From positions 1 to 15,780 of the forward strand of contig NZ_CALGFC010000040.1 in assembly GCF_937881195.1 (NCBI RefSeq): 15,780 nt of DNA, read 5' to 3'. Each line of letters begins with the position of its first letter. The stretch's first letter is position 1. Below the pieces are notes generated by a model, which saw only the letters and a program-made list of their open reading frames with translations, was not told the DNA's origin and made no database searches. The DNA is from an uncultured Methanobrevibacter sp. (GTDB lineage: Archaea; Methanobacteriota; Methanobacteria; Methanobacteriales; Methanobacteriaceae). Of the stretch, positions 10,392 through 15,780 are shown one piece after another. The translations under genes and the position numbers were made by a program.

Positions 10392-10397
10392 ATCACC
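10392..10397 (-). promoter_or_regulatory. Ribosome binding site deciding the GTG start of leuS
   Basis: On the minus strand GGTGAT matches the 3' half of the ideal archaeal Shine-Dalgarno and ends 3 bases before GTG 10388. The next residues (SKEIEKKW) are the usual LeuRS N-terminus, so GTG, not a downstream ATG, is the start. Confidence 0.7.
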
Positions 10398-10450
10398 AGA
10401 TATAAATTGAATATAATCATTGAATTAAACATAAATTAAAATATTAATGA

Positions 10451-10616
10451 AACTAATTAGATAAAGTATCCTAATTAGATAAAATAGTAATAGAATAATT
10501 AGATAAAGCATCCTAATTAAACAATACTAATAGAATAATTAGATAAAGTATCCTAATTAAATAAAATGTTATAGAATAATTAGATAAACTATCTTAATTA
10601 GATAAAATATCAATAA
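10451..10616. repeat. Four units of an approximately 41-base direct repeat
   Basis: Units at 10451-10493, 10494-10533, 10534-10574 and 10575-10616 share the core AATTAGATAAAGTATCCTAA with scattered differences and slightly variable lengths (40-43). Several contain CTAATTAG, itself a palindrome. Unlike CRISPR there are no unique spacers of constant length: the whole unit repeats. Confidence 0.8.
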
Positions 10617-10624
10617 AACTAATT

Positions 10625-10696
10625 AATTAAAATATTAATTAAAATATTAATTAAAATATTGATTAAAATATTGATTAAAATATTAATTAAAGTATT
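10625..10696. repeat. 12-base tandem repeat, six units
   Basis: Six head-to-tail units of [A/G]ATTAAAATATT (10625-10636, -10648, -10660, -10672, -10684, -10696), the last with one change (AAAGTATT), then a decaying seventh. The 12-base period of A/T tracts is close to a helical turn, so the segment may be curved or favour histone wrapping; this is inference. Confidence 0.85.
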
Positions 10697-10785
10697 AATT
10701 ACAATATAATATGTTATATTATATTTACTTATATTTACTTATATTATTTACTTATATGATAAAATAATAATAAAAATGAATAATA

Positions 10786-11094
10786 TTAATTAATTTCATC
10801 TTTTACCCATTTTAAATAGTTTTTAGAAACATTAGAAATAGGAATAGCTAAAATACATGGATTATCATAGCTATGTATGCCCTTAATAAAATCTATTATC
10901 TCATCGACATTTTTTTCTATTGTTTTAAGAAGTAAAATAGCCTCATTATCCTCTTCAAGGTTTCCTTCCCACCAATATATGGATTTCATATTAGAAACTA
11001 TATTAGAACAGGCAGCTAATCTTTTTTCTACGACTAATTTTCCAATTTTTATAGCTTCTTCCTCATTACTTGTAGTAACATAAATTAATGCCAT
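10786..11094 (-). CDS. cutA: CutA1 divalent-ion tolerance protein
   Basis: Small protein of 102 residues of the CutA1 family, trimeric cytoplasmic proteins linked to copper and other divalent metal tolerance, with an unsettled exact role. The family pattern is complete: MALIYVTTSNEEEA at the N-terminus, EKRLAACSNI with the conserved cysteine, SIYWWEGNLEEDNEA, and IHSYDNPCILAIPI, then YLKWVKDEI. The start at ATG 11094 is preferred over the longer frame, which would begin with TTG at 11127. CutA proteins normally begin directly with the first strand (ALIYVTT), and GTGAT (11105-11101 on the minus strand) lies 6 bases before the ATG. The TTG version would add 11 residues (NEYDLVCDNL) and lacks a Shine-Dalgarno. 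It lies 134 bases downstream of nadE with repeats between, so it may have its own promoter. Confidence 0.92.
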   Translation of the reverse strand: MALIYVTTSNEEEAIKIGKLVVEKRLAACSNIVSNMKSIYWWEGNLEEDNEAILLLKTIEKNVDEIIDFIKGIHSYDNPCILAIPISNVSKNYLKWVKDEIN

Positions 11095-11125
11095 CAAATT
11101 ATCACAAACTAAATCATACTCATTC

Positions 11126-11177
11126 AAATAAAATTTTTAAATAAAATTATATAAATAAAATTTTTAAATAAGATTAT
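11126..11177. repeat. 25-base direct repeat with 27-base period
   Basis: A 25-base sequence beginning AAATAAAATTTTTAAATAA occurs at 11126-11150 and 11153-11177 with one difference (A to G at 11172). Shorter AAATAAAATTATT-like copies follow to about 11200. It fills the spacer between nadE and cutA and would contain the cutA promoter. Confidence 0.75.
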
Positions 11178-11186
11178 TAAATAAAA

Positions 11187-11212
11187 TTATTAAATAAAAT
11201 ATAAATAAAAAA
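11187..11212 (-). terminator. Possible oligo-T terminator of nadE
   Basis: On the minus strand a T6 run (11212-11207) followed by further T3-T4 runs lies about 17-40 bases beyond the nadE stop codon. Such tracts are sufficient for termination in archaea. In this base composition T-runs are common, so confidence is modest. Confidence 0.35.
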
Positions 11213-11228
11213 TATATTTTTGATAGGT

Positions 11229-12038
11229 TTAAAATAGCTTTTTTTCTTCAAAAGGACTTGGGGGAAATTCTAACTTATGTTCATTATTATTAATTCTATT
11301 TTTCAAATCAACAAGAGTTAATTTAGAAATATTCACTTCTTCTAAAATATCCACATCTTCTAATTGTTTATCTATTAAAAGATATAATAATTTATCTAAA
11401 ACATCGTAAGTTAAACCAATTTCATCTTCATCAGTCTGACCTATCCATAGTCCAGCTCTTGGAGGTTTATCTATAATTTCATCTGGAATATTCCATTCTT
11501 TAGCTAATTTTCGCAGTTGTGTTTTATATATATCCCCTATTGGTTCAAAATCGCAAGCACCATCACCATATTTAGTAAAATAACCTATTAATAATTCACT
11601 TTTGTTACCAGTTCCAGCTACCAGACAATTTTTCATATTTGCAAAATAATACAACATAGTCATCCTAATTCTTGCTTTAAGATTACCTTCACTAGCAAGA
11701 TCTTCTGAAATATCTGAAGCATTATCATCTTTAGCTAAACTCAAAAATTCATTAGTTATAGTATCTATATTTATTTCTTTGTAATCAATATCTAATAATT
11801 TAGACATAGCTCGTGCATGTTCTGTATCCTCTTTTGGAGTAGTGGAACTATGTAAATGATAAGAATAAACATTATTTTTACCAATAGCTTCTTTTAAAAG
11901 AAAAGCTACGACACTTGAATCAATCCCTCCACTCAAACCAATTACAATTCCATCTGCACCCGCTTTATCTAATATATTTTTTATAAAAGTAGTTATTTCA
12001 TCTTTAACTAATTCTGAATCGATTTCTGGAAACTTCAT
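11229..12038 (-). CDS. nadE: NH3-dependent NAD synthetase
   Basis: Protein of 269 residues catalysing the last step of NAD synthesis: deamido-NAD plus ATP plus ammonia to NAD. The ATP-pyrophosphatase loop is LSGGIDSSVV (35-44). KARIRMTMLYYFAN (121-134) and GTGNKSELLIGYFTKYGDGA (142-161) are the nicotinate-nucleotide and ATP binding core, and EPIGDIYKTQLRKLAKEWNIP (165-185) and GLWIGQTDEDEIGLTYD (196-212) complete the family signature. There is no N-terminal glutaminase (carbon-nitrogen hydrolase) domain, so ammonia is the likely direct nitrogen source, as in many methanogens. ATG 12038 is preceded by CGTGAT, a partial Shine-Dalgarno with short (3-base) spacing. It is divergent from get3 and upstream of cutA and leuS on the same strand. 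All catalytic segments look intact. Confidence 0.95.
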   Translation of the reverse strand: MKFPEIDSELVKDEITTFIKNILDKAGADGIVIGLSGGIDSSVVAFLLKEAIGKNNVYSYHLHSSTTPKEDTEHARAMSKLLDIDYKEINIDTITNEFLSLAKDDNASDISEDLASEGNLKARIRMTMLYYFANMKNCLVAGTGNKSELLIGYFTKYGDGACDFEPIGDIYKTQLRKLAKEWNIPDEIIDKPPRAGLWIGQTDEDEIGLTYDVLDKLLYLLIDKQLEDVDILEEVNISKLTLVDLKNRINNNEHKLEFPPSPFEEKKLF

Positions 12039-12388
12039 ATAATCACGAAAATTTATATTATAATTACAAATTATTTCAATTTTTAAATTTAAATTCTTAG
12101 ATTTTTAAATCTTAGTTTTCAAATTTCTATTTTTTATTTTCTATTTTTTAATTTATCTTTTCTATTTTATTTTCTATTTTTTAATTTTTAGTCGATTTAG
12201 AAAAGTTTATTACTGAAAAGTATAAAAATTCTAAAGAGTTTGAAATTAATAATTAAATTAAAATAATTATAAATTTGAAACTAAGATAATTTGATATTGA
12301 AATAATTTTAAATTTAAAACATTTTATATATTATAAATCTATTTAACTTAACTAATAAAAATTACTTTTAGAAAATTTATAAAAAAAT

Positions 12389-12424
12389 TTAATAAAAAAC
12401 TTAATAAAAAACTTAATAAAAAAA
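12389..12424. repeat. 12-base tandem repeat, three units
   Basis: TTAATAAAAAAC at 12389-12400 and 12401-12412, followed by TTAATAAAAAAA at 12413-12424. It lies about 30 bases upstream of the putative get3 TATA element. Confidence 0.75.
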
Positions 12425-12452
12425 TATTTAATAAGGAAACTATATTATCATA

Positions 12453-12463
12453 AAAATTTATAA
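12453..12463 (+). promoter_or_regulatory. Probable BRE/TATA element of get3
   Basis: AAAAATTTATA fits an archaeal A-rich BRE followed by a TTTATA-type TATA box. Initiation about 25 bases downstream would give a leader of roughly 40 bases that includes the GAGG ribosome binding site at 12513-12516. Inferred from motif and spacing only. Confidence 0.4.
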
Positions 12464-12523
12464 CAAAGGAATTAAAAATAAAATAGAAAAGATAAATTAA
12501 AAAAATTATTTAGAGGAATTATA

Positions 12524-13534
12524 ATGAAATTTAAAGATTTATTCAAATTTAAAAATGGCCAAACAACATTTGTATTTGTAGGCGGAAAAGGAGGAGTTGG
12601 AAAAACATCCATATCTGCAGCTACTGCAATTTGGATGGCCAAACAAGGGAAAAAAACATTAGTTGTATCTACTGATCCAGCACATTCCCTTTCAGACTCA
12701 CTTGAAGCACCAATTGGTCATTCTCCAACATTAATTATGTCTAATTTATATGCAGTAGAAATTGATCCTGAAATGGCCATGGAACAACAACAAGCAGAAC
12801 TTGAAAGTAAAAAAAGTTTAGCTACTGGTGAACAAGCCATGGGATTAGATTTATTAGGAGATCAATTAGATCTTGCTTCTTCTTCTCCAGGTGCTGATGA
12901 AGCAGCTGCATTTGAAGTTTTTCTTCAAGTAATGACTACTAATGAATATGATGTTGTAGTATTCGACACAGCACCAACAGGTCACACACTTAGACTCCTT
13001 TCATTCCCAGATTTGATGGATTCCTGGGTCGGTAAAATGATTAAAGTGAGAACTAAACTTGGTGGAGTAGCTAATACCTTTAAAAATCTAATTCCGTTTA
13101 TGGGTGATGATGGAAATGATATTCAGTCAACTGCCGAATTAGAAGAAACCAAAAGAAGAATTGATGAAGCGAAGAAAGTAATGTCTGATCCCGAAAGAAC
13201 AACATTCAAAATGGTTGTAATTCCAGAAGAAATGTCAATATATGAATCTGATAGAGCTATGGAATCATTAGCAAAAAATAATATGACTGTTGATGGAGTT
13301 GTTGTAAACCAAATCATGCCAGACATTGAAAACTGTGATTTTTGCCAGTCCAGACATAAAATACAACAAAAAAGACTTGCTTTAATAAGACAAAAGTTCT
13401 CACATCAAACAATAGCAGAAATTCCATTATTTAAAGAAGAAGTTAAAGGAATAAAAAAATTAGAAGAAGTTGCTGAAGTTCTTTATGAAGGAAAAACTCC
13501 AGAAGATGTTGAAAAAGACGCCATACTTCTTTAA
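12524..13534 (+). CDS. get3: Get3/ArsA-family ATPase
   Basis: Protein of 336 residues, the single-domain form found in archaea. The deviant Walker A GGKGGVGKTS (20-29) defines the SIMIBI class. STDPAHSLSD (49-58) is switch I, with D58 matching the aspartate that activates water in Get3, and FDTAPTGHTLR (147-157) is switch II. C271-D-F-C274 is the CxxC that in Get3 binds zinc across the homodimer. Eukaryotic Get3 delivers tail-anchored proteins to the membrane; bacterial ArsA is a duplicated arsenite-pump ATPase. Single-domain length plus CxxC favours the Get3 role, and no arsenic genes are nearby. The region at about 168-200 (VGKMIKVRTKL to FMGDD) lies where the client-binding helices sit in Get3. 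GAGG (12513-12516) precedes the ATG by 7 bases. Transcribed alone. Confidence 0.93.
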   Translation: MKFKDLFKFKNGQTTFVFVGGKGGVGKTSISAATAIWMAKQGKKTLVVSTDPAHSLSDSLEAPIGHSPTLIMSNLYAVEIDPEMAMEQQQAELESKKSLATGEQAMGLDLLGDQLDLASSSPGADEAAAFEVFLQVMTTNEYDVVVFDTAPTGHTLRLLSFPDLMDSWVGKMIKVRTKLGGVANTFKNLIPFMGDDGNDIQSTAELEETKRRIDEAKKVMSDPERTTFKMVVIPEEMSIYESDRAMESLAKNNMTVDGVVVNQIMPDIENCDFCQSRHKIQQKRLALIRQKFSHQTIAEIPLFKEEVKGIKKLEEVAEVLYEGKTPEDVEKDAILL

Positions 13535-13568
13535 TAAGTTTAAAATGGTTAAATAAACTTATTTTAAA
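13533..13568 (+). terminator. Hairpin terminator overlapping the get3 stop codon
   Basis: AATAAGTTTA (13533-13542) and TAAACTTATT (13554-13563) form a perfect 10-base stem with an 11-base loop, followed by T-rich sequence. The left arm begins inside the TAA stop codon (13532-13534). Stem and T-rich tail fit a terminator or an mRNA 3' end stabiliser. Confidence 0.6.
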
Positions 13569-13783
13569 TTTTAAAAGAATTAGAATAAACAATCTAAGAA
13601 TTAGAAATTGGGGTAAATTATAATATTATTATATAATTGTCTAAATTATATTAAATATTTAAATTAAAAATATATTAAAATTAACTTTAATATATTAAAA
13701 ATATTTTTATAATATAAGAACTAATATTATATATAATATTATATACTAAATAAATAATAAATAATATACTAAAAAATTATAAA

Positions 13784-13793
13784 TAGTATACTA
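13784..13793. promoter_or_regulatory. TAGTATACTA palindrome, possible operator half-sites
   Basis: A perfect 10-base palindrome made of the same TAGTATA and TATACTA arms that reappear, spread apart, at 14172-14191 and 14203-14222. It lies about 465 bases before the next start codon. The regulatory role is speculative. Confidence 0.25.
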
Positions 13794-13837
13794 AAAAAAT
13801 TATAAATATTAAAAATATCTTTTTAAAAATTAGTTTT

Positions 13838-13913
13838 ATGTTTCTTTTAAAAATTGATTATCCATTAATTAATTCAAAAATTAATTACAATGTTTCTTTT
13901 AAAAATTGATTAT
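13838..13913. repeat. Perfect 24-base direct repeat pair
   Basis: An identical 24-base sequence beginning ATGTTTCTTTTAAAAATTG occurs at 13838-13861 and 13890-13913, separated by 28 bases that include ATTAATTAATTC. It is one of the few long exact repeats in the window. No coding or transposon features adjoin it. Confidence 0.85.
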
Positions 13914-14171
13914 ATTTTTTTTTAAAAAATTAGCTTAAATTATATTTAGACTATATGATTTTTATTAAAATAAAAATATTATTAAAAATATAATTAAAAT
14001 AAAATTAATATAAAATTAATATAAAATGGAATTACTAAAAAATAAGATTAATATAAAATTAATAATAAGCTGGAATTATTAAAAAATAGAATTAATATTA
14101 TAATATTAATATTATAAAATCAATATAAATTGAAATTAATATAAATTAAGATTATTAAAAAATGAAATTAA

Positions 14172-14222
14172 TAGTATATTAAATTATACTAAATTAAATT
14201 AATAGTATGTTAAATTATACTA
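14172..14222. promoter_or_regulatory. Two tandem inverted repeats, candidate operator
   Basis: At 14172-14191 TAGTATA and TATACTA flank a 6-base centre as a perfect inverted repeat. A second copy at 14203-14222 has TAGTATG in the left arm (one change). The copies are 31 bases apart, about three helical turns, so a dimeric regulator could bind both on one face. They end 35 bases before the start codon, in the expected promoter zone. The binding protein is unknown. Confidence 0.4.
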
Positions 14223-14246
14223 AATTATATTATAATGTAGTAATTA

Positions 14247-14251
14247 GAGGG
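14247..14251 (+). promoter_or_regulatory. Ribosome binding site of the peptidase gene
   Basis: GAGGG 6 bases before ATG 14258, the same motif and spacing as the proposed site of the methyltransferase at 1662. It favours ATG 14258 over ATG 14267. Confidence 0.6.
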
Positions 14252-14257
14252 TAGCTG

Positions 14258-15544
14258 ATGAGCAATATGAAAAAAGGAATTCTGATCATATCACTTATTT
14301 TAGCAACACTATTCTTATCTGTAAGTTTCGTGTGTGCAGAAGATGGATTAGGAGGAAATAATAGTAATAATAATGTAACAACCAATTTGACAAATAATAC
14401 CTCTGGAGGATCAAACTCTAGTGTAGATAACTCAAATACTTCTGTAAAAACAGCTGCTAAGCCTTCAAAAGTTTCACAAAGTAGTGTTATCGCTGCTTCA
14501 AAAAATCTTAAAGCTTATGCTGATAAATACAAAAAATTACCAAATTATGTTACTATTAAAGGATATAAATTTTCAATGCCAGAATTTTATTATTTAATGT
14601 CAAAAACTATTAGCTATAAAAATAGTAAGATAAAATCTAGTATTATTGTTAAGTATAATCTTAAAAACCCAAGTAAGGCATCAGGAACATGGGTAAGAGG
14701 AAATATTTATTCATATTATTATTCTATTTATGCTAATAAAATAATCAAATATATGGACAGATATAAAAAGGCTCCAAACTATTTAACAAGTGCTGGTGGA
14801 AATAAGATACAATATCAAACTAATATCTATTTATTTGCAAAAGCATTAAGTAAAACAGGAACTAAACTTCCATACTATGTGACTATAGATATAAAATCAG
14901 CTAATCCTATAAACAGCTATCTGCCATATTATGATAGAAACAAACCATTAAGTAAATTATTAGGAAAAAATGACCTTGGATATGTAGAGCTAATAGGTCC
15001 TTATGGTAATGTTGATTCTAAAATAAAAATAGCATATATTATAGGAATGCACCCTTTAGAAAATAAAGCACATACTGCTCTTTATAAGACTTTAACAAGT
15101 TATAAAAATTTAAAATATGCATATTACATTTATAAAGTAACAGTTACTAAAAATCCTAAAGATTATACTGATGGAAGGATGAATGGTCAGAAACTTGCTC
15201 AAAAATATATTCTCCCAAATATCAAGTTGAATAAATACAATTTAGTTGTTGATGTACATTCTAATCTGGGAACAAAAGGCGGAAACTACCAAAAAACAAA
15301 TTTCATATTTGCTCCAGCGAAAAATAAGAATTCATTAATAATCGCGAAAAAAATAATTAAAAATATTCCAGGACTTGACTATTATTATCCTAGCTCTCAA
15401 ACAAGCCCTCAATATTGTACTGAACCATTAGTAAGAGCAGGTATTAAAACAATAGTCTATGAAACATATTATTATGAAACTAGCAGCGTGACATTAAAAT
15501 ATATTAAACAATTAATAGCACAAGTAGATAAATTAAGTCTTTAG
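14258..15544 (+). CDS. Secreted protein with two pseudomurein-binding repeats and an M14-like zinc peptidase domain
   Basis: Protein of 428 residues. Residues 1-27 are a signal peptide (KK, hydrophobic core, cleavage likely after VCA). Residues 28-70 are an Asn/Ser/Thr-rich linker with several N-x-S/T sites. Two pseudomurein-binding repeats follow: about 78-118 (NLKAYADKYKKLPNYVTI...) and 155-197 (KIIKYMDRYKKAPNYLT...). From about 240 on, the domain resembles zinc carboxypeptidases: GMHPLE gives H265 and E268 as an HxxE zinc pair, R307/N309 in DGRMNG could bind substrate, VVDVHSN gives H334 as third ligand, and GIKTIVYET gives E402 as the catalytic glutamate. I infer a cell-wall peptidase or amidase acting on pseudomurein, but no catalytic data are known to me. 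GAGGG (14247-14251) lies 6 bases before ATG 14258; ATG 14267 is an alternative. It differs from PeiW/PeiP, which use a cysteine-peptidase domain. Confidence 0.78.
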   Translation: MSNMKKGILIISLILATLFLSVSFVCAEDGLGGNNSNNNVTTNLTNNTSGGSNSSVDNSNTSVKTAAKPSKVSQSSVIAASKNLKAYADKYKKLPNYVTIKGYKFSMPEFYYLMSKTISYKNSKIKSSIIVKYNLKNPSKASGTWVRGNIYSYYYSIYANKIIKYMDRYKKAPNYLTSAGGNKIQYQTNIYLFAKALSKTGTKLPYYVTIDIKSANPINSYLPYYDRNKPLSKLLGKNDLGYVELIGPYGNVDSKIKIAYIIGMHPLENKAHTALYKTLTSYKNLKYAYYIYKVTVTKNPKDYTDGRMNGQKLAQKYILPNIKLNKYNLVVDVHSNLGTKGGNYQKTNFIFAPAKNKNSLIIAKKIIKNIPGLDYYYPSSQTSPQYCTEPLVRAGIKTIVYETYYYETSSVTLKYIKQLIAQVDKLSL

Positions 15545-15590
15545 ATTTTAAATTAAATTTTAAAATCTATTTATATTTATTTAATTTTTT
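15542..15590 (+). terminator. Hairpin terminator starting at the peptidase stop codon
   Basis: TAGATTTTAAA (15542-15552) and TTTAAAATCTA (15559-15569) form a perfect 11-base stem with a 6-base loop. The left arm starts with the TAG stop codon itself. T-rich sequence, including a T6 run at about 15585, follows. A good candidate terminator. Confidence 0.65.
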
Positions 15591-15675
15591 AATTTATCTC
15601 AAATATTTTTAATTTATTTCTAATTCTATTTTTTTATTTTTAATTATTTTTATTTTGTTTTTGCTTATCTTTATT

Positions 15676-15780
15676 CTATTTTTAATTAGTCTATTTTTAA
15701 TTATATTATTTCTAATCAAATTATTTCTAATTAAACTATTTCTAATTAAACTATTTCTAATTAAACTATTTCTAATTAAA
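15676..15780. repeat. 15-base tandem repeat, seven units, cut by the window end
   Basis: Seven head-to-tail 15-base units of CTATTT[C/T]TAATTAAA type; the last three (15736-15780) are identical and earlier ones are progressively divergent. The array runs off the right edge. Because 15 is a multiple of 3, one minus-strand frame stays open through it (Leu-Ile-Arg-Asn-Ser repeats, stop at 15609-15611), but nothing else supports coding. Confidence 0.85.

Larger units (their letters stand above)
10389..10785. other. Repeat-filled spacer between cutA and leuS
   Basis: Nearly 400 bases without a gene, holding two tandem arrays (about 41-base units at 10451-10616 and 12-base units at 10625-10696) followed by a 10-base TTATATTTAC-like repeat at about 10725-10755. 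Because leuS and cutA are both on the minus strand, the region contains the cutA 3' end and the leuS promoter. Minus-strand AATTTATGTTT (about 10427-10437) is one possible leuS TATA element. No RNA gene is recognised. Confidence 0.6.
12039..12523. other. Divergent intergenic region, nadE to get3
   Basis: About 485 bases with no gene. The left half is T-rich on the plus strand, with recurring TCTATTTTTTATTT-like strings (about 12125-12190). The right half is A-rich and holds a 12-base tandem TTAATAAAAAAC at 12389-12424. The strand switch from T-rich to A-rich follows the outward transcription of both genes. A TATA-like element for get3 is listed separately. No RNA structure is recognised. Confidence 0.6.
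13535..14257. other. Long intergenic region upstream of the pseudomurein-binding peptidase gene
   Basis: More than 700 bases with no gene between two same-strand genes. It holds the get3 terminator, recurrent TATACTA strings (13742, 13765, 13787, 14185, 14216), a perfect TAGTATACTA palindrome (13784-13793), a 24-base perfect direct repeat (13838-13861 and 13890-13913), a loose 44-base repeat beginning TGGAATTA (14027 and 14071), and two inverted repeats just upstream of the next gene. No tRNA-like or other RNA structure is recognised. The length and repeated motifs suggest regulation of the downstream gene. Confidence 0.6.

Noticed and set aside
10451..10616. CRISPR-like array
   Set aside because: Repeats are imperfect, vary from 40 to 43 bases, and there are no unique spacers between constant repeats; no cas genes are nearby.
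10786..11127. Longer CutA starting at TTG 11127
   Set aside because: It adds residues not typical of CutA, lacks a ribosome binding site, and ATG 11094 has a GTGAT site at good spacing.
12524..13534. Arsenite efflux (ArsA) operon
   Set aside because: The protein is single-domain with the Get3 CxxC, and no arsB, arsC, arsD or arsR-like gene adjoins it.
13535..14257. Possible small RNA gene in the long spacer
   Set aside because: I saw no G/C-rich island, tRNA-like fold or conserved RNA motif. A short GGGG near 13611 is isolated.

Overview
The window is very AT-rich, with intergenic stretches that are almost pure A/T, and it encodes an archaeal gene set: an archaeal-type leucyl-tRNA synthetase, a Ygr210-type Obg-family GTPase, a Get3/ArsA ATPase, CbiE of anaerobic cobamide synthesis, and a secreted protein with two pseudomurein-binding repeats. 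Pseudomurein restricts the source to pseudomurein-walled methanogens. Extreme AT content together with the gene set points to Methanobacteriaceae, most likely Methanobrevibacter (Methanosphaera is less likely). This taxonomy is an inference from content; no rRNA gene is present.

Layout. 443-2333 (+): a probable three-gene unit, DUF4240 protein, RimJ/RimL-like GNAT acetyltransferase and a class I SAM methyltransferase. The methyltransferase lacks an ATG/GTG/TTG codon at its natural start and seems to begin at an ATA behind a good ribosome binding site. 2467-3654 (-): Ygr210/YchF-like GTPase with a TGS domain. 4154-7063 (+): a membrane protein joining a Phage_holin_4_2-type domain to an alkaline-phosphatase/phosphodiesterase domain, then cbiE. 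7335-12038 (-): leuS (GTG start), cutA and nadE. 12524-13534 (+): get3/arsA. 14258-15544 (+): signal peptide, Asn/Ser-rich linker, two pseudomurein-binding repeats and a C-terminal domain carrying what looks like a complete zinc-carboxypeptidase (M14-like) residue set.

Most genes are housekeeping: translation (leuS, the GTPase), cofactors (cbiE for cobamide, nadE for NAD), metal homeostasis (cutA) and membrane-protein targeting (get3). The gene most likely to be new biology is the last one, a candidate pseudomurein-directed zinc peptidase or amidase unlike the known cysteine-type pseudomurein endoisopeptidases. Its long upstream region holds recurring TAGTATA/TATACTA inverted repeats that could be an operator.

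The long intergenic regions contain many short tandem repeats with units of 11, 12, 15, 21-22, 27, 30-31 and about 41 bases. No tRNA, rRNA, CRISPR array, insertion sequence or prophage is visible. Three plus-strand genes have inverted repeats that start at or just before the stop codon; two of these lead into T-rich sequence and are likely terminators.
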